Shown: piece by piece, positions 36,826 to 46,564 of the stretch
Numbering within the stretch: the stretch's first letter is position 1
Layout: every line of letters starts with the position of its first letter
Assembly (NCBI RefSeq): GCF_004187715.1
Contig: NZ_QZWF01000002.1
Coordinates: 1,116,001 to 1,180,000, forward strand
Source: Streptomyces sp. F001
GTDB taxonomy: Bacteria; Actinomycetota; Actinomycetes; Streptomycetales; Streptomycetaceae
Length of the DNA: 64,000 nt
Direction of reading: 5' to 3'
Notes under the pieces: generated by a model
The model's input: only the letters and a program-made list of their open reading frames with translations
What the model was told of the DNA's origin: nothing
Databases searched by the model: none
Made by a program: the position numbers and the translations under genes

Positions 36826-37182
36826 TCAGCCGCGCCCCGGTGGGGTCGGACGGCCGAAAAGGTCGTCGAAGGAGAACGTGCCAGCGGAGTTGCCGAAATG
36901 CCCGGTGGCCGTCTCACCGGCCTGCGGTTCCTTAACGATCTTAGTGATCACGGCATCCCAGCAGGAGCGGCACAAGCAGCCGTCTCCCTGCTGGTGCTCC
37001 CGACCTGCACGATCCGCAGCTTGCCGTACGCGCTCGGCCAGCGCCTCAAACTTCGCCTGCCACTCGGATGCCGACGCCTGCAGCTCCGCGCTGCGACGAC
37101 GAGCATTGTTGGCCTCGCTCTCGGCACGCTGCTTGGCACGGATCATGGGCCAATTCGGGCCTCCACCATAGCCGTACGACAT
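36826..37182 (-). CDS. Small hypothetical protein with coiled coil and CxxC
   Basis: ATG at 37182 behind GGAAGAGGAC. The 118 residues start with a Gly/Tyr stretch (MSYGYGGGPNWP), continue as a charged coiled coil (RAESEANNARRRSAELQASA), then CLCRSCWDAVITKIV, which could hold a metal, and end with a short FSFDDLFGRP motif. The family is not recognised. It lies upstream of nothing on its strand and may be monocistronic. Codon usage is normal for the window. Confidence 0.55.
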   Translation of the reverse strand: MSYGYGGGPNWPMIRAKQRAESEANNARRRSAELQASASEWQAKFEALAERVRQAADRAGREHQQGDGCLCRSCWDAVITKIVKEPQAGETATGHFGNSAGTFSFDDLFGRPTPPGRG

Positions 37183-37359
37183 CGCAGTCCTCTTCCGTCC
37201 GACGTCCTCGACACCCGTCTGCCTGTAACGACCCACTGGCATGGTGCGGCACGTTGTTGTGCTGCAGACAGGGGATACCGGGTCCGCCGCAGGGCAGAGC
37301 CGACCGGTGGGACCGGTCGGCCGGGGACGACCCAGCGAGGAAGTTTTGCGTGAGCGTTG

Positions 37360-38352
37360 TCAGCCGGCAACGCCGGAAGGGTGGCAGCGGCGGGCCTTAC
37401 GCCCTGACCCGCAGGGGCAGGGCGCGTTCTTGGCCACACTGCGCCCGGGTCCCTGCAGTAGGGCAGGAGTGGGGCGGCGGACCATGCTCTGCCCACGAGC
37501 CCGCCAGCGTTGTAGCGCGGTGGGGAACTCGCCGGCGCGCTCGAGCACCCAGGGGCCGACGGCCCTGAATGCCTCGTCGCCGGAGCCGTCGGAGAACTCG
37601 CGGATTTCCTGTTCGGTGCCCTTCAGCAGCAGTCCGGCGACGACCGGGTAGCTTTTGCCGCGGTACGGGCCAAATCCCTGTACCTCGAAGATGTCCTTGG
37701 CGAAGGCGGCTCCCGCCGCCAGCGCCGCACCGGCTACCTCGCCTCCCTCATCCAGCCGGTTGAACAGTCGGATGAGCTCGCGTTCCGGATCGCTGACCGG
37801 AAGGTCTTTCTCCCGTTCCAGGGCATCGGCGAACCGCCCGCGGATGTCGTCCGGGGTGCGGTAGGAGAACTCGTCTGCCTGGCCCCGGTGCTCGAAGTGC
37901 AGGGTGTAGACGCCGGGCTGCAGCTGCGACTCGTGGGCGGTTACCGCGCTGGTGGACTCAAAGCCCGCGAACCGCACCATGGGGTCGCGCACCGTTCCCT
38001 TGCGCATCTCGTCCCCCAGACGCGAGTGAGGGGAGAACAGGTAGGGGCACACTTGTGCCGCATACAGTGCGCACACCTCGTGCACCGGGGCCTCCCCGCT
38101 GATGACGGAGGACGGCAACGGCCCGTCTTGGAAGACCATTTGCCAGCGCAGCTCGTCCGCGAAGGGCATGCCGCACACCGCACACCAGTCGAACGCGGCC
38201 AATGCCAGCTTCCGCCGCTCGCTGATGCCACCGAAGTTCACCTCCTTCGGGCTGCGGTCCACCGTCGCAATCACCGGATAGCCGCGGCGGTCGACCTCGA
38301 GGTGCCTCATCCTGCGGGGCAACGCAACCGTCCCCTGCGGCGTGTGCTTCAT
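37360..38352 (-). CDS. SEC-C zinc-motif protein with internal Cys pair
   Basis: ATG at 38352, about six bases after AGGGGG; the longer start at 38463 is unsupported. FDWCAVCGMPF at about residue 55 and the SEC-C motif NAPCPCGSGRKARRCHP near the C-terminus are both metal-binding. SEC-C domains help proteins contact ribosomes, SecB or nucleic acid. The middle is alpha/beta without recognised catalytic residues. It is about 330 residues. It is 123 bases downstream of the helicase-nuclease stop region on the same strand but, given that spacing, need not be in its operon. Confidence 0.6.
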   Translation of the reverse strand: MKHTPQGTVALPRRMRHLEVDRRGYPVIATVDRSPKEVNFGGISERRKLALAAFDWCAVCGMPFADELRWQMVFQDGPLPSSVISGEAPVHEVCALYAAQVCPYLFSPHSRLGDEMRKGTVRDPMVRFAGFESTSAVTAHESQLQPGVYTLHFEHRGQADEFSYRTPDDIRGRFADALEREKDLPVSDPERELIRLFNRLDEGGEVAGAALAAGAAFAKDIFEVQGFGPYRGKSYPVVAGLLLKGTEQEIREFSDGSGDEAFRAVGPWVLERAGEFPTALQRWRARGQSMVRRPTPALLQGPGRSVAKNAPCPCGSGRKARRCHPSGVAG

Positions 38353-38585
38353 CCCCATCCCCCTCACACTCGGCCCGATCACGCTCGGGCCGTACGAACA
38401 AGAAGTCATCATGCATGGCAAACCGTCAGACGTCTCACAAAGACGATGTGCGAGCTCTTGCACCCGCCCCGGGGCATCCCGGTCTGTGTGACGGACCAGT
38501 GCCTACACGCCGCCGCCCCGGCTGGCACCAGGACGGCAGCCGGGCAGCGCCTGCAGCTGCCCGGCTGAGCATCCCGCCCGTGGAA

Positions 38586-41500
38586 CTACCGGCTGCAGAA
38601 GACGGTGAAGTCGCCAGCCCTGGTGTCCCGGACGAACTTCTCCGCACCCGCGAGCAGCAGGAGCTGCTCGTCGGTGGCCTTGCGGGCCTGGAGACCGGGC
38701 TGGGCGATGATCGTGTGGAATCGCGGCCGCAGCAGGCGGGCCCGGTCACGGATGGCGAACAGGTCCTTGGGGCCGCCGACTTCGTAGGGCGAGATACCGC
38801 CGGTGCGCCGGGCGTACTGCACGGCCCGGCCGTGCAGATGATCCAGCAGGGGCAGGGCGTTCTGGCGCCGCCACTTGGCACCGCGCATGGCCTGGCCGCA
38901 CACCTCGTACAGGTCCTTCAGCCGTGTGCCGGGAGTGGGCTTGGAGGAGTACTTGCAGTGCACGAGCGTCACATCCAGGTAGCGGCCGTCGACCCTGAGG
39001 CCGACGAGGTCGGCTGCCTCGCCCGGGCCGTCGTCGTCGAGAAGGACGCCGAACGAGCCGGTGGCCTGCAGGTGGGCCGACATGTAGTACTGGATGGAGT
39101 CGGCCCGGCGCTCCGGCTTCTGTGACTCCTTGCTGAGGTCCACGCCTCGCCAATCCAGCGGCGTGAGCAGGGACGGGTCGTAGGGGCGGCGGGTGTAGCG
39201 CGGGGCGATGAGCTTGCCTTCGTCGTCGATGAGGCGGTCGCCCTCCAGGAACAGGTCGGGCCGGTGCGCGTTGAGCCATTCCTCCAGCGGCTGCGGCTCG
39301 GCAGCTGGGCCGCTGCCGACGATGACCGCGTCCTGCTCGCGCGGCCGGTAGATGAGGCCTTTGGTGTCGTAGTCGGCCTGGTAGGCGACGCGCCAGGCGG
39401 GAGTCGTCAGGGAGAACAGGAACGGGCCGGTGGGGGAGTAGTCGTCGACCTCGAAGTCCACGTCGGTGAGGGCATAACGAACATTGTCGTAGGTGAGGGT
39501 GTACCGGTCGCGGGAGCCGAGGTAGACCTGCCAGGGCCACTCGACACCCAGCAGCGCGTACGGCGGCCGTGCGGTGATGTCCTCGGGGATGATGAATCCG
39601 TCGAAGACCTGCTCCAGGTTGATGGTGCTGTCCAGCAGCTTGGTGCCCTGCTGGTCGCACCAGTCGGTCCAGGCCTTCAGGCTGGGCGCGGTGGTGGGGG
39701 ACCAGAACCGGCCCGAGTGCGCCGCACTGATCGAGACACTGTCGCCGTCGTCGAACCCGGATGCGGCGATGTGAGTCTGGCTCTTGTGTTCCTGGGCGGT
39801 GGTGAAGCCCTGCGAGACGTCACTGCCGACGTGGAGGGAGAAACGGGTGAAGTAGTCCCGGGCATCCTTCAGGCCCACGTTGGTCGGCACCAGCCGGTCC
39901 AGGCGGGCCAGCACCCGGAAGGTGCGCTTGCCGTTGATCAGTTCGCAGTCCTCGCCCAGCACCGCCTCGGCCAGGTCTTTATAGGTGCTCGACTTCTCCG
40001 AGCCGTGGATGTACAGCAGCCGCCTGGTGGTGTCGAAGTAGAGCACGATCAGCTCGTAGACGACCTGCTCCAACTCCTGCGGGGCGCCCCAGCGCACAGG
40101 AGCGCGCCGCTCGATGACATACCAGGCAACGGGGGAGTCCTCGCCGCCCAGGGCCATGGCGTCGTCCAGGACGCGCTCGTTGTCCTTGCACAGCGTAAGG
40201 GCAGCCTCGGGTCTCCATTCTGCGGTGGTCGCGCGGTAGGCGATTGCGCTCATCTTCGGCTCCAGCACACTGACCGCCACGTCCTCGGGCGCACCGGTGA
40301 ACGTGGTGTCGAAGGCGGTGGTCTCCTCCGCTGCCAGGGTGGCGCGGTCGGTGAGGTCGCGCAGTAGATGATTCCAGTCGGCGTCCTCGCGCAGCAGGCG
40401 GCGCAGCGGTGAGGCGCCGGCGCCCGGTTCCTGCGCGACGAACACGGTAGCTTCCCCTAGCCCGTCCGCGGCACGCGTGAAGCGGCCGACGAACTGGATC
40501 ATGGGACTCAGGCTCTTGCGGGCCGCGTGCATGGCCGCGATCTTCAGGGCAGGCTCGTCGAACCCCTCACCGAGCATGTCGACACAGATGATGATGCGGC
40601 ACTCGCGCGTCTGCAGCGCGGTCACGGCAGCCTTGCGGCGGGTGACGCCCACGTTCTGGTGGACCACAGTGGGATTGAGGTCAGCCGCCAACTCCTGGTA
40701 GAGCAGGCCGAGCTCTTCGGCTTTCGGAATGCTCTCGGCCCGCGCCATCAGCAGGTGATCGTGTCCGGCTTCCAGATCCGCGCGCAACTGGCCCACGGCT
40801 AGCTCGGCCAGCTCCCGGTCGACGTCCTCTACACCGAAGACGGCCCGGTAGTTGATGCGCCTGAAGTACTCCAGCCGCTGGGCCTCCCGCAGCGGAAAAC
40901 GGAACACGGTACGGCCGGGCAGGCGGCGGCCGTCCTCCCTGAACGGGGTGGCGGTGAACAGCAGCACCGGACGGTCGGAGAAGTCATCGATCACCCGCGC
41001 CCACGTATCCGCGGGAGAGTGGTGCGCCTCGTCCACGATCAGATGGGAGAACGACGACAGCAGCGCCATCCGCACGTTTCCCACGCTCCTGTTGAGGATC
41101 TGCGGGGTGGCGACGACGATGTTGCAGGCCGCAACGAACCGATCTGCCTCTTCCGGGTCCTTGAACCCGTGCTCGAGCCGGCCCACCCGCGGCCGCAACG
41201 CGGCGGGAGTGACGATCTGCTCCTGCTGCAGGATGCCGAGCGTTTCGAACTTCCCCGCGATCTGGTCCCGCAAGGCGGCGCTGGGAACCAGCACCAGCAG
41301 TCGTTCCATCCGTGCGGCCACCAGCAGCGCCAGCATGGTTTCGGTCTTGCCGGTGCCGGTGGGCATGACCACGATGCCCGGATCGGCAAGCCCCGAGGCC
41401 CAGTGGCCCATCACCGCGTGCAGGGCGCCGATCTGCGGGCGGCGCAGGCTGTGAGGCTCACCGTACGGGCGAAAGCCGATGGCCTCCCGATACGACTCCA

Positions 41501-41759
41501 CCACCGCCTGCGGTGTGTGCGCCGCCCGGCTGCCCTGCCAGCGCACCTCGCGGCCCGACCGGCTGGGCAGCACGGCCGTCAGACCGTCGGCTGCCTCTGC
41601 CGCGGTGCGTACCGCGGGCCAGTTGCCGTAGACGTTGGAGATCCGCAGGAGTCCATCGTCGTCCACGACCTCCAATAGGCCTTGGGGGACCAGAAGTTGG
41701 CGAACCTTGTTGCGGTCGAATCTCTCCTCAGCCCACACGGGCTGCGTGCTCACGTTCAT
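38586..41759 (-). CDS. SF2 helicase with C-terminal nuclease-like domain
   Basis: ATG at 41759 (MNVSTQPVWAEERFD); a start at 41849 would add a low-complexity leader. The helicase has GIVVMPTGTGKTETMLALLV (motif I), SHLIVDEAHHSPADTW (motif II), LLFTATPFRED (motif III) and IQFVGRFTRAADG (motif VI) in residues 110-470. A long region of unknown fold follows. Near the C-terminus, GEAADLVGLRVDGRYLDVTL followed by VHCKYS gives an Asp ... x-Lys arrangement like a PD-(D/E)XK nuclease. At 1057 residues it is comparable to helicase-nuclease restriction-type defence proteins. It is preceded by a 476-residue partner gene 113 bases upstream on the same strand. Confidence 0.75.
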   Translation of the reverse strand: MNVSTQPVWAEERFDRNKVRQLLVPQGLLEVVDDDGLLRISNVYGNWPAVRTAAEAADGLTAVLPSRSGREVRWQGSRAAHTPQAVVESYREAIGFRPYGEPHSLRRPQIGALHAVMGHWASGLADPGIVVMPTGTGKTETMLALLVAARMERLLVLVPSAALRDQIAGKFETLGILQQEQIVTPAALRPRVGRLEHGFKDPEEADRFVAACNIVVATPQILNRSVGNVRMALLSSFSHLIVDEAHHSPADTWARVIDDFSDRPVLLFTATPFREDGRRLPGRTVFRFPLREAQRLEYFRRINYRAVFGVEDVDRELAELAVGQLRADLEAGHDHLLMARAESIPKAEELGLLYQELAADLNPTVVHQNVGVTRRKAAVTALQTRECRIIICVDMLGEGFDEPALKIAAMHAARKSLSPMIQFVGRFTRAADGLGEATVFVAQEPGAGASPLRRLLREDADWNHLLRDLTDRATLAAEETTAFDTTFTGAPEDVAVSVLEPKMSAIAYRATTAEWRPEAALTLCKDNERVLDDAMALGGEDSPVAWYVIERRAPVRWGAPQELEQVVYELIVLYFDTTRRLLYIHGSEKSSTYKDLAEAVLGEDCELINGKRTFRVLARLDRLVPTNVGLKDARDYFTRFSLHVGSDVSQGFTTAQEHKSQTHIAASGFDDGDSVSISAAHSGRFWSPTTAPSLKAWTDWCDQQGTKLLDSTINLEQVFDGFIIPEDITARPPYALLGVEWPWQVYLGSRDRYTLTYDNVRYALTDVDFEVDDYSPTGPFLFSLTTPAWRVAYQADYDTKGLIYRPREQDAVIVGSGPAAEPQPLEEWLNAHRPDLFLEGDRLIDDEGKLIAPRYTRRPYDPSLLTPLDWRGVDLSKESQKPERRADSIQYYMSAHLQATGSFGVLLDDDGPGEAADLVGLRVDGRYLDVTLVHCKYSSKPTPGTRLKDLYEVCGQAMRGAKWRRQNALPLLDHLHGRAVQYARRTGGISPYEVGGPKDLFAIRDRARLLRPRFHTIIAQPGLQARKATDEQLLLLAGAEKFVRDTRAGDFTVFCSR

Positions 41760-41872
41760 ACAGCGTGCTCTCTGTTGCAGATCTGCGGACCGGCCGCGTG
41801 GGCGGGCGGAAAGAGGGAGGGGGTATGCGAGGGCCAGGGGTCGGCTCACGCAGTCGGCGAATGCCTGCGGGC

Positions 41873-43303
41873 TCAGCGACGGTGTCCACGCTCAGGTGAG
41901 CGCGCAGGGACGTTGCCGAAGTCCTCGAACCAGTTGTCCGGATGCAAGGCGGGCGGGATGGGGGAGGGCTCCGAGCCGTCCGCTTCATCGGAGCCCTCGT
42001 TGTACTTGCTGTCGTACAGCCACAGCACGTCGTGGTCCTGGAAGAAGAAGTCCGAGCAGGCGTCGAAGTCGTAGTCGTCGCGGTGCTTGGGCAGCGCCGC
42101 ATGCGCGCTGTCGCCGGCTTCCAGATGGGCGGGGGCCTCGCCGAGAGCGAGGTGCAAGACCATCTCCTCGGCCGCGCAGGTGGGCCGGGGCCAGCTGCCG
42201 CGCTGGAGGTCGCCTGCCAGATCGTCGCAGGCCCGGGCCAGGTTGCGGCGCCACTGCAGGTTCTGGCGCCATGTCACTTGCGGCAGACGGGAGAAGAAGC
42301 CCCACGCACCGTCATCGTCCTGGGTGACGGGACGCTCACCCAACTCGGCGGCGTCGTCGTAGGCTGCCTCAGCAAGCTCGTCCAGCGCGCTGAAGAGCAG
42401 ATCGGCCGTGCGCGGCGTGAACGTCCAGTGGCACTTCTGGCAGTCTTCCTCCTCGCAGTCGCACGCCGCGGGCAGGGCGAAGAGCGAGGCGAAGTCCGGC
42501 TGCGGCTCCTCGGGTACAGCCGCAGTGGCACCGGGGTTTCGCGGGGGTGCGGCATAGGGGTTGGCGGCCTGCTGGAGCCGCCAGCCGGTGCCGAAGTTGA
42601 TGCGGACGGGTTCGGTCGACCAGTCGGCGACCTCGTCTCCCCGTGCGGGCAGCAGCAGTTGGCCTTCCTGCGCATCGGTCAGCCAGTCCATGCCGGGCAG
42701 CTCTCCCGTGCTCTCCGCAGCGAACATGACCGCGCCCACGAGGTCGTGCGGATCGTCCTCGCCCAGTTCCTCATCCTCCATCGGCTGCCAGCCGCCGGCC
42801 GCCGCGGCAGCGACCAGCTTGGCCTGGTCGTACACGTGGAACTCACGCAGCTGCACCACCCGAACCACCAGGCCCGGCAGGTCGGCCAGCCGGGCGTCCT
42901 TTGGTGATCGAGTGGCCGAGACGGGAAGCTCGGGCTCGTCCTGCGCCGGCCCCTCCAGTCGGTCGTCGTCAGGCCAGGAGAACAACGCGGGGGCGGCGCT
43001 GGGCCACACGCTGGCCCGAGCGCGCTCCAGGGCCTGACGGAAGGACGCGGCCGGGGCGTCCGGCAGCGCCGTGGCGATCTTGTGCGCCGTGATCTCCTGC
43101 TGCTCGGTGAGGGCCCCGTCGAGGGCGGCGGACGACAGCAGCCGGGCCGCGTGCTGGGCCACGTGGGCGTCCCGGCAGGTGAACACGGCCTGCACGCAGG
43201 TGGGTCCGTTCGCATGGGCCAGCAGGACAAGGACACGGCTTTTGCTGCTCGCGTGCTCGCAGAGAAAGCTGCGGGGCACGGCCGGAACCGGTGGGGCTGT
43301 CAC
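41873..43303 (-). CDS. Unknown partner of the helicase-nuclease
   Basis: GTG at 43303 with GGAG seven bases upstream. The 476 residues show no recognised domain in the N-terminal half (RVLVLLAHANGPTCVQAVF then LLSSAALDGALTEQQEITAH). A Cys-rich metal-binding-like cluster, CDCEEEDCQKCHW, lies near residue 300. A C-terminal acidic and aromatic region (FDACSDFFFQDHDVLWLYDS) follows. It is transcribed just ahead of the helicase-nuclease, so the two probably work together, for example as recognition and motor/cleavage parts. That role is inferred from position only. Confidence 0.55.
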   Translation of the reverse strand: MTAPPVPAVPRSFLCEHASSKSRVLVLLAHANGPTCVQAVFTCRDAHVAQHAARLLSSAALDGALTEQQEITAHKIATALPDAPAASFRQALERARASVWPSAAPALFSWPDDDRLEGPAQDEPELPVSATRSPKDARLADLPGLVVRVVQLREFHVYDQAKLVAAAAAGGWQPMEDEELGEDDPHDLVGAVMFAAESTGELPGMDWLTDAQEGQLLLPARGDEVADWSTEPVRINFGTGWRLQQAANPYAAPPRNPGATAAVPEEPQPDFASLFALPAACDCEEEDCQKCHWTFTPRTADLLFSALDELAEAAYDDAAELGERPVTQDDDGAWGFFSRLPQVTWRQNLQWRRNLARACDDLAGDLQRGSWPRPTCAAEEMVLHLALGEAPAHLEAGDSAHAALPKHRDDYDFDACSDFFFQDHDVLWLYDSKYNEGSDEADGSEPSPIPPALHPDNWFEDFGNVPARSPERGHRR

Positions 43304-43627
43304 AGGAGCACTCCAACGACCGCGGCCGACCACGGGCCCACCGCACACGACAGGGAAAGCTGCTGGTAGGTGCGGTACAGCCGCATCTCCGGACAGCGCA
43401 AGAACCGAAAGGTGACTGGTGCCGCCGATGCGATCGACAACCCGGGTCCGCGAACGACCATAGCCAGTCGGCCCGTCCGCGTAAGGCTTTTCGGCATCAT
43501 TGTCCCCGGCAGACCAGGACAGCGCCTGCAGGGTGCCTGCGTCACGCGCGCATGGGGCGGCCGCGGGTCTTTCATCCTGGGCCGCATCCGCGGCGGCTGT
43601 CAGACCTGCCCACTACCCTCCCCAGAC
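43304..43627. other. Divergent promoter region
   Basis: 324 bases between two diverging genes. No gene was seen. It must hold the promoters of the helicase operon (leftward) and of the GNAT-like gene (rightward). I could not pick out convincing -35/-10 boxes. Confidence 0.5.
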
Positions 43628-45010
43628 ATGACTGCATCTCGCCGCCCGGCACGCGAACTGCCCGGCGACCCGGCCCGGTTGCGCCTGGTCTACACCCACG
43701 ACCATCCCGTCGAGCCCTTCGACTTCGAGGACACCCTGGAGCAGTGGCACGTCTCGGTGCGCCTCTTCCACGGCGAGGAAGAGGAGTGCCCCCAGGGGTG
43801 CAGCGAGGCCTGCGAGCGAGCCATCGAGGAGGGCACGGAAATCGGCTACCTGCTCCTGTGCCGGCTGCGTGACTACACCGCGGACAACCGATGGGAGGCC
43901 GCCGACGCGGAGTCGGGCGACCTGGAATCCATCGCCTCCACCGTCCTCGACCCCCGGACCGGGCAATACACCGACGCCTTTGACGAGGCCATCGAATGCC
44001 CGGTAGGTGACCTGCTGATCCTCGACCGGGTCTTCCTGGACAAGGCGTGGCGCGGCTTCGGACTCGGTCCCGTCCTTGCCGCGGAGGCGATCCGGCGCCT
44101 GTCCGGTGGCTGCTGCGCGGTGGCCGCCGAACCCGGCATGGCCGAATGGCCCGACAACCGGGAGGAGGCGTCCGAGGCCTACCGGCAACAGGCCCGCCGC
44201 AAGATCGCCGCGTTGTGGGAGAGCATCGGATTCACCCACTTCCAGGACGGCGTCTACCTGTTGGACCCCGCCTTGCGGAAACCGGGCGACCTGCTGGCCC
44301 AGCGGCGCGAGGAACTGCTCGAGCTCTCGCAGACCTACCGTCCACGAGCCGCCTCGCTCACGATCGTTCGGGAGAAGGAGCAGGAGGAGCAGGAGGAGCA
44401 GATGGAGCAGGAGCCCGCGGCAGCGCGGGGAGCGGTCGCGCCGGAGCAGCGGCTGCAGGCTCAGAAGGGCTGGCTGGAGACCATCGGGAGCCTGCGCGCC
44501 CGGGACTCCCTGCTCTATCTGCAGGGCCGCTGTCAGCAGGCCGGGTGGGACAGCCGCGACAAGCGAACAGCACTGGCCCTGGCCGCCGACGTGACAAGCG
44601 AAGCGGATCTGCGGGAGCTGGGCGCACAGCTCCGAGACGTCCACTTCGGGCTGCACAAGGCCTTTGCCGACGCGGTCACCTTCTCCGCCGACTCCTTCGA
44701 CGTCCGCCCCTTCCGGGAGAACCCCGGCTGGCTGGGGCCGCTGGCCGGAGTGTGGGTGTACGGGTCGAACCTGCACAGCCGGTACACGGGCCGTTCCCAC
44801 GGAGTGGGCGACGCCTGCCGGCATGCGAGGTCCCTGGGCCCGGGCCTGGAACGGATCTCCCTCGCGCAACTGCTGGAGCTAGAGGACTTCTGGCAATGGA
44901 ACGGGCCCAGGTGCTCGTTCTGCAGCGGCTGGTCGGGACAGCGCCTGACCGAAGAGCAGTACACGCACTACCTGAGCGCCACGGCAAAACCGCGAACGGT
45001 CGTCTCCTGA
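43628..45010 (+). CDS. GNAT-like N-terminal domain with coiled coil and C-terminal Cys pair
   Basis: ATG at 43628, weak ribosome site. Residues 110-200 contain LLILDRVFLDKAWRGFGLGP, the V/I-x-RGxGLG acetyl-CoA-binding motif of GNAT acetyltransferases. The late-strand segment IGFTHFQDGVYLLDP matches a GNAT C-terminus. Residues 240-270 are a Glu-rich coiled coil (EKEQEEQEEQMEQE). The last 180 residues are helical and end with CSFCSGW, a possible zinc site. No known fusion of this type comes to mind. It lies 41 bases before the DUF6615 gene, so they may be co-transcribed. Acetylation of a protein or toxin is possible but unproven. Confidence 0.6.
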   Translation: MTASRRPARELPGDPARLRLVYTHDHPVEPFDFEDTLEQWHVSVRLFHGEEEECPQGCSEACERAIEEGTEIGYLLLCRLRDYTADNRWEAADAESGDLESIASTVLDPRTGQYTDAFDEAIECPVGDLLILDRVFLDKAWRGFGLGPVLAAEAIRRLSGGCCAVAAEPGMAEWPDNREEASEAYRQQARRKIAALWESIGFTHFQDGVYLLDPALRKPGDLLAQRREELLELSQTYRPRAASLTIVREKEQEEQEEQMEQEPAAARGAVAPEQRLQAQKGWLETIGSLRARDSLLYLQGRCQQAGWDSRDKRTALALAADVTSEADLRELGAQLRDVHFGLHKAFADAVTFSADSFDVRPFRENPGWLGPLAGVWVYGSNLHSRYTGRSHGVGDACRHARSLGPGLERISLAQLLELEDFWQWNGPRCSFCSGWSGQRLTEEQYTHYLSATAKPRTVVS

Positions 45011-45051
45011 ACGCGCAGTAGCGTCGGTGGAAGCCGGGGGAGGAGTTCTTG

Positions 45052-46099
45052 GTGTCGTTGTGCCTGTGCGGTGAGGAAATTGCTGCCCACTTCGTGTTCT
45101 GCCCGCACTGCGGCGTGGAGTTGCGCGGGCCGGGGCAGGCGGCCGTCCTCGGGGTCTCCCCGGCGGCCCGTTCGGTGTGCCGGACCCTGCGCGCCTGCGC
45201 CACGCCCACCTTCGAGCGGCTGGCGCTTGACCACTTCACCGGCTCCGCGTCCGGGGAGGAGATGTACACGCAGCTCAACCTCGGGGATCTGCAGCGTCTG
45301 CACAGCGACCGCATCGTCGTGCGCGAGTTCCACCGGCGTCAGGAGGCTCGCAACGGGGCCGACTGGGAGTGGTGGTTCCACACGGCAGGCCGGGCATTCG
45401 GGTTGCGCGTGCAGGCCAAACGCGCCAAACGCGGCGGTGGATACGACCTCGAGCATGTGGTGCGTACCACCGGTGAGCGTCAAAGCGAGTTGCTGGTCCG
45501 CGATGCGCTGGCCGCCGGCTGCCTGCCCGTCTACGTGCTGTACAACCACCGCAATTGGGTGCCGAGGTCACCGACCGGCCTGGTGGTCGACTGCCGTCAC
45601 GGCCGCGGCTCGCCGACCCAGCTGGGATGCACCATCGTGTCCGCATTGACCGTGCAAGCCGTCCTTCGGGACAGGCCGATCAGGGCCTCCTATGTCCGGG
45701 ACCGGAGCATGCCGTGGCATCGCGTCCTGTGCGATGCGCCCGATACCGGGCGGAGCGGCCTTGAAGCAGCTCACGCGACGGTTGCAGATCTCCACCGTCG
45801 CGGGAGTGATGACCTGAGGGCTGCGGCTCAGGCCGAGGTGGACAGGCTGCGCACCTCAACTCGCCGTGACGCAGTGGCCCGTCCCGGGACGACGGACAGC
45901 GCTGGCGGGTCAGCGCGGCGTGGGCGATCGACGCCGGCGACGGCCGCATGGGGGCGTGAGCGGCTGGATGACCGGGTCTACCCGGGGCTGGATGAACTCG
46001 CCGGGCATCCGGGTGAAATCCATGATCCGAGAGCGGGGCTTCGAGCCGCCCGACGCACGCGCGGCCGGAGTGGTGCTGGTGGACCTCACGGACATCTAG
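45052..46099 (+). CDS. DUF6615-type protein, nuclease-like, frameshifted between 45870 and 45950
   Basis: GTG at 45052 after GGGGGAGGAG. The N-terminus is a zinc ribbon (CLCGEEIAAHFVFCPHC). GADWEWWFHTAGRAFGLRVQ followed by AKRAKRGGGYDLEHV is the DUF6615 signature and resembles an Asp/Glu ... Gln-x-Lys nuclease core. YNHRNWVPRSPTGLVV and ALTVQAVL continue the domain. After about residue 270 the frame degenerates. A one-base shift picks up VSGWMTGSTRGWMNSPGIRV and ARAAGVVLVDLTDI, ending at 46099, which looks like the genuine tail. Unrepaired, the frame runs to 46194. Confidence 0.6.
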
Positions 46100-46237
46100 C
46101 TGTTCAGGACAGCCGCGGCCGCCATCGTCGTGTCAGCACGGCCTGCCCGGTGTCTGACGTCATCCGCATCAAACGACACCACTCGCCCGGGTGACGGAAC
46201 TCCTGCCGCCGATACCCGCCCTCTACCATCGGCGTCC

Positions 46238-46446
46238 GTGTCCTCTCCACGCCCTGCTGCCGGCGCCCGCGTCATCTACGCGCTGGTCGATCCCCGGGAC
46301 AACACCCAGCGATACCTGGGTCAGATCCCCGTCCCCACCCAACTTCCTCTCGCTCAGGCCGTGTTGAGGAAGCGACCCACCGCCCATGCGGTGGCCACCT
46401 GGGTGCGTGGGCTGGAGGAGGCCGGCCACACCCCGGCGGTGGAGGT
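46238..46446 (+). pseudogene. Truncated GIY-YIG-type nuclease gene (5' part only)
   Basis: GTG at 46238. VIYALVDPRDNTQRYLGQ resembles the first strands of a GIY-YIG domain. The coding pattern stops exactly where the structured repeat begins (46447), leaving about 70 codons without the catalytic Arg/Glu/Asn region. Confidence 0.5.
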
Positions 46447-46564
46447 TGTGAGGTCGCATTGTTGCTGCGGTGACCGCATGTCGGTGACCTGCGGTGCCCC
46501 AGATGGATTGCGACGGGCTCTGGACCCTGCTCGGGCCGTTTGACCTGCGGTCCTGCAGGTTGGG
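46447..46564 (+). repeat. Structured dispersed repeat, copy B
   Basis: Matches 13495-13611 at about 87% by eye over 118 bases, with one gap. The hairpin stems are mostly kept (TGCGG/CCGCA, CCTGCGG/CTGCAGG). It forms the junction between two truncated genes, suggesting insertion or deletion at this site. Confidence 0.65.

Noticed and set aside
41759..41849. Upstream start for the helicase-nuclease at 41849
   Set aside because: The added leader is low-complexity and lacks a ribosome site. The ATG at 41759 starts where the protein-like sequence begins.
44380..44420. GAGCAGGAGGAGCAG repeat as a regulatory or satellite repeat
   Set aside because: It is in frame in the GNAT-like gene and simply encodes its Glu/Gln coiled coil.
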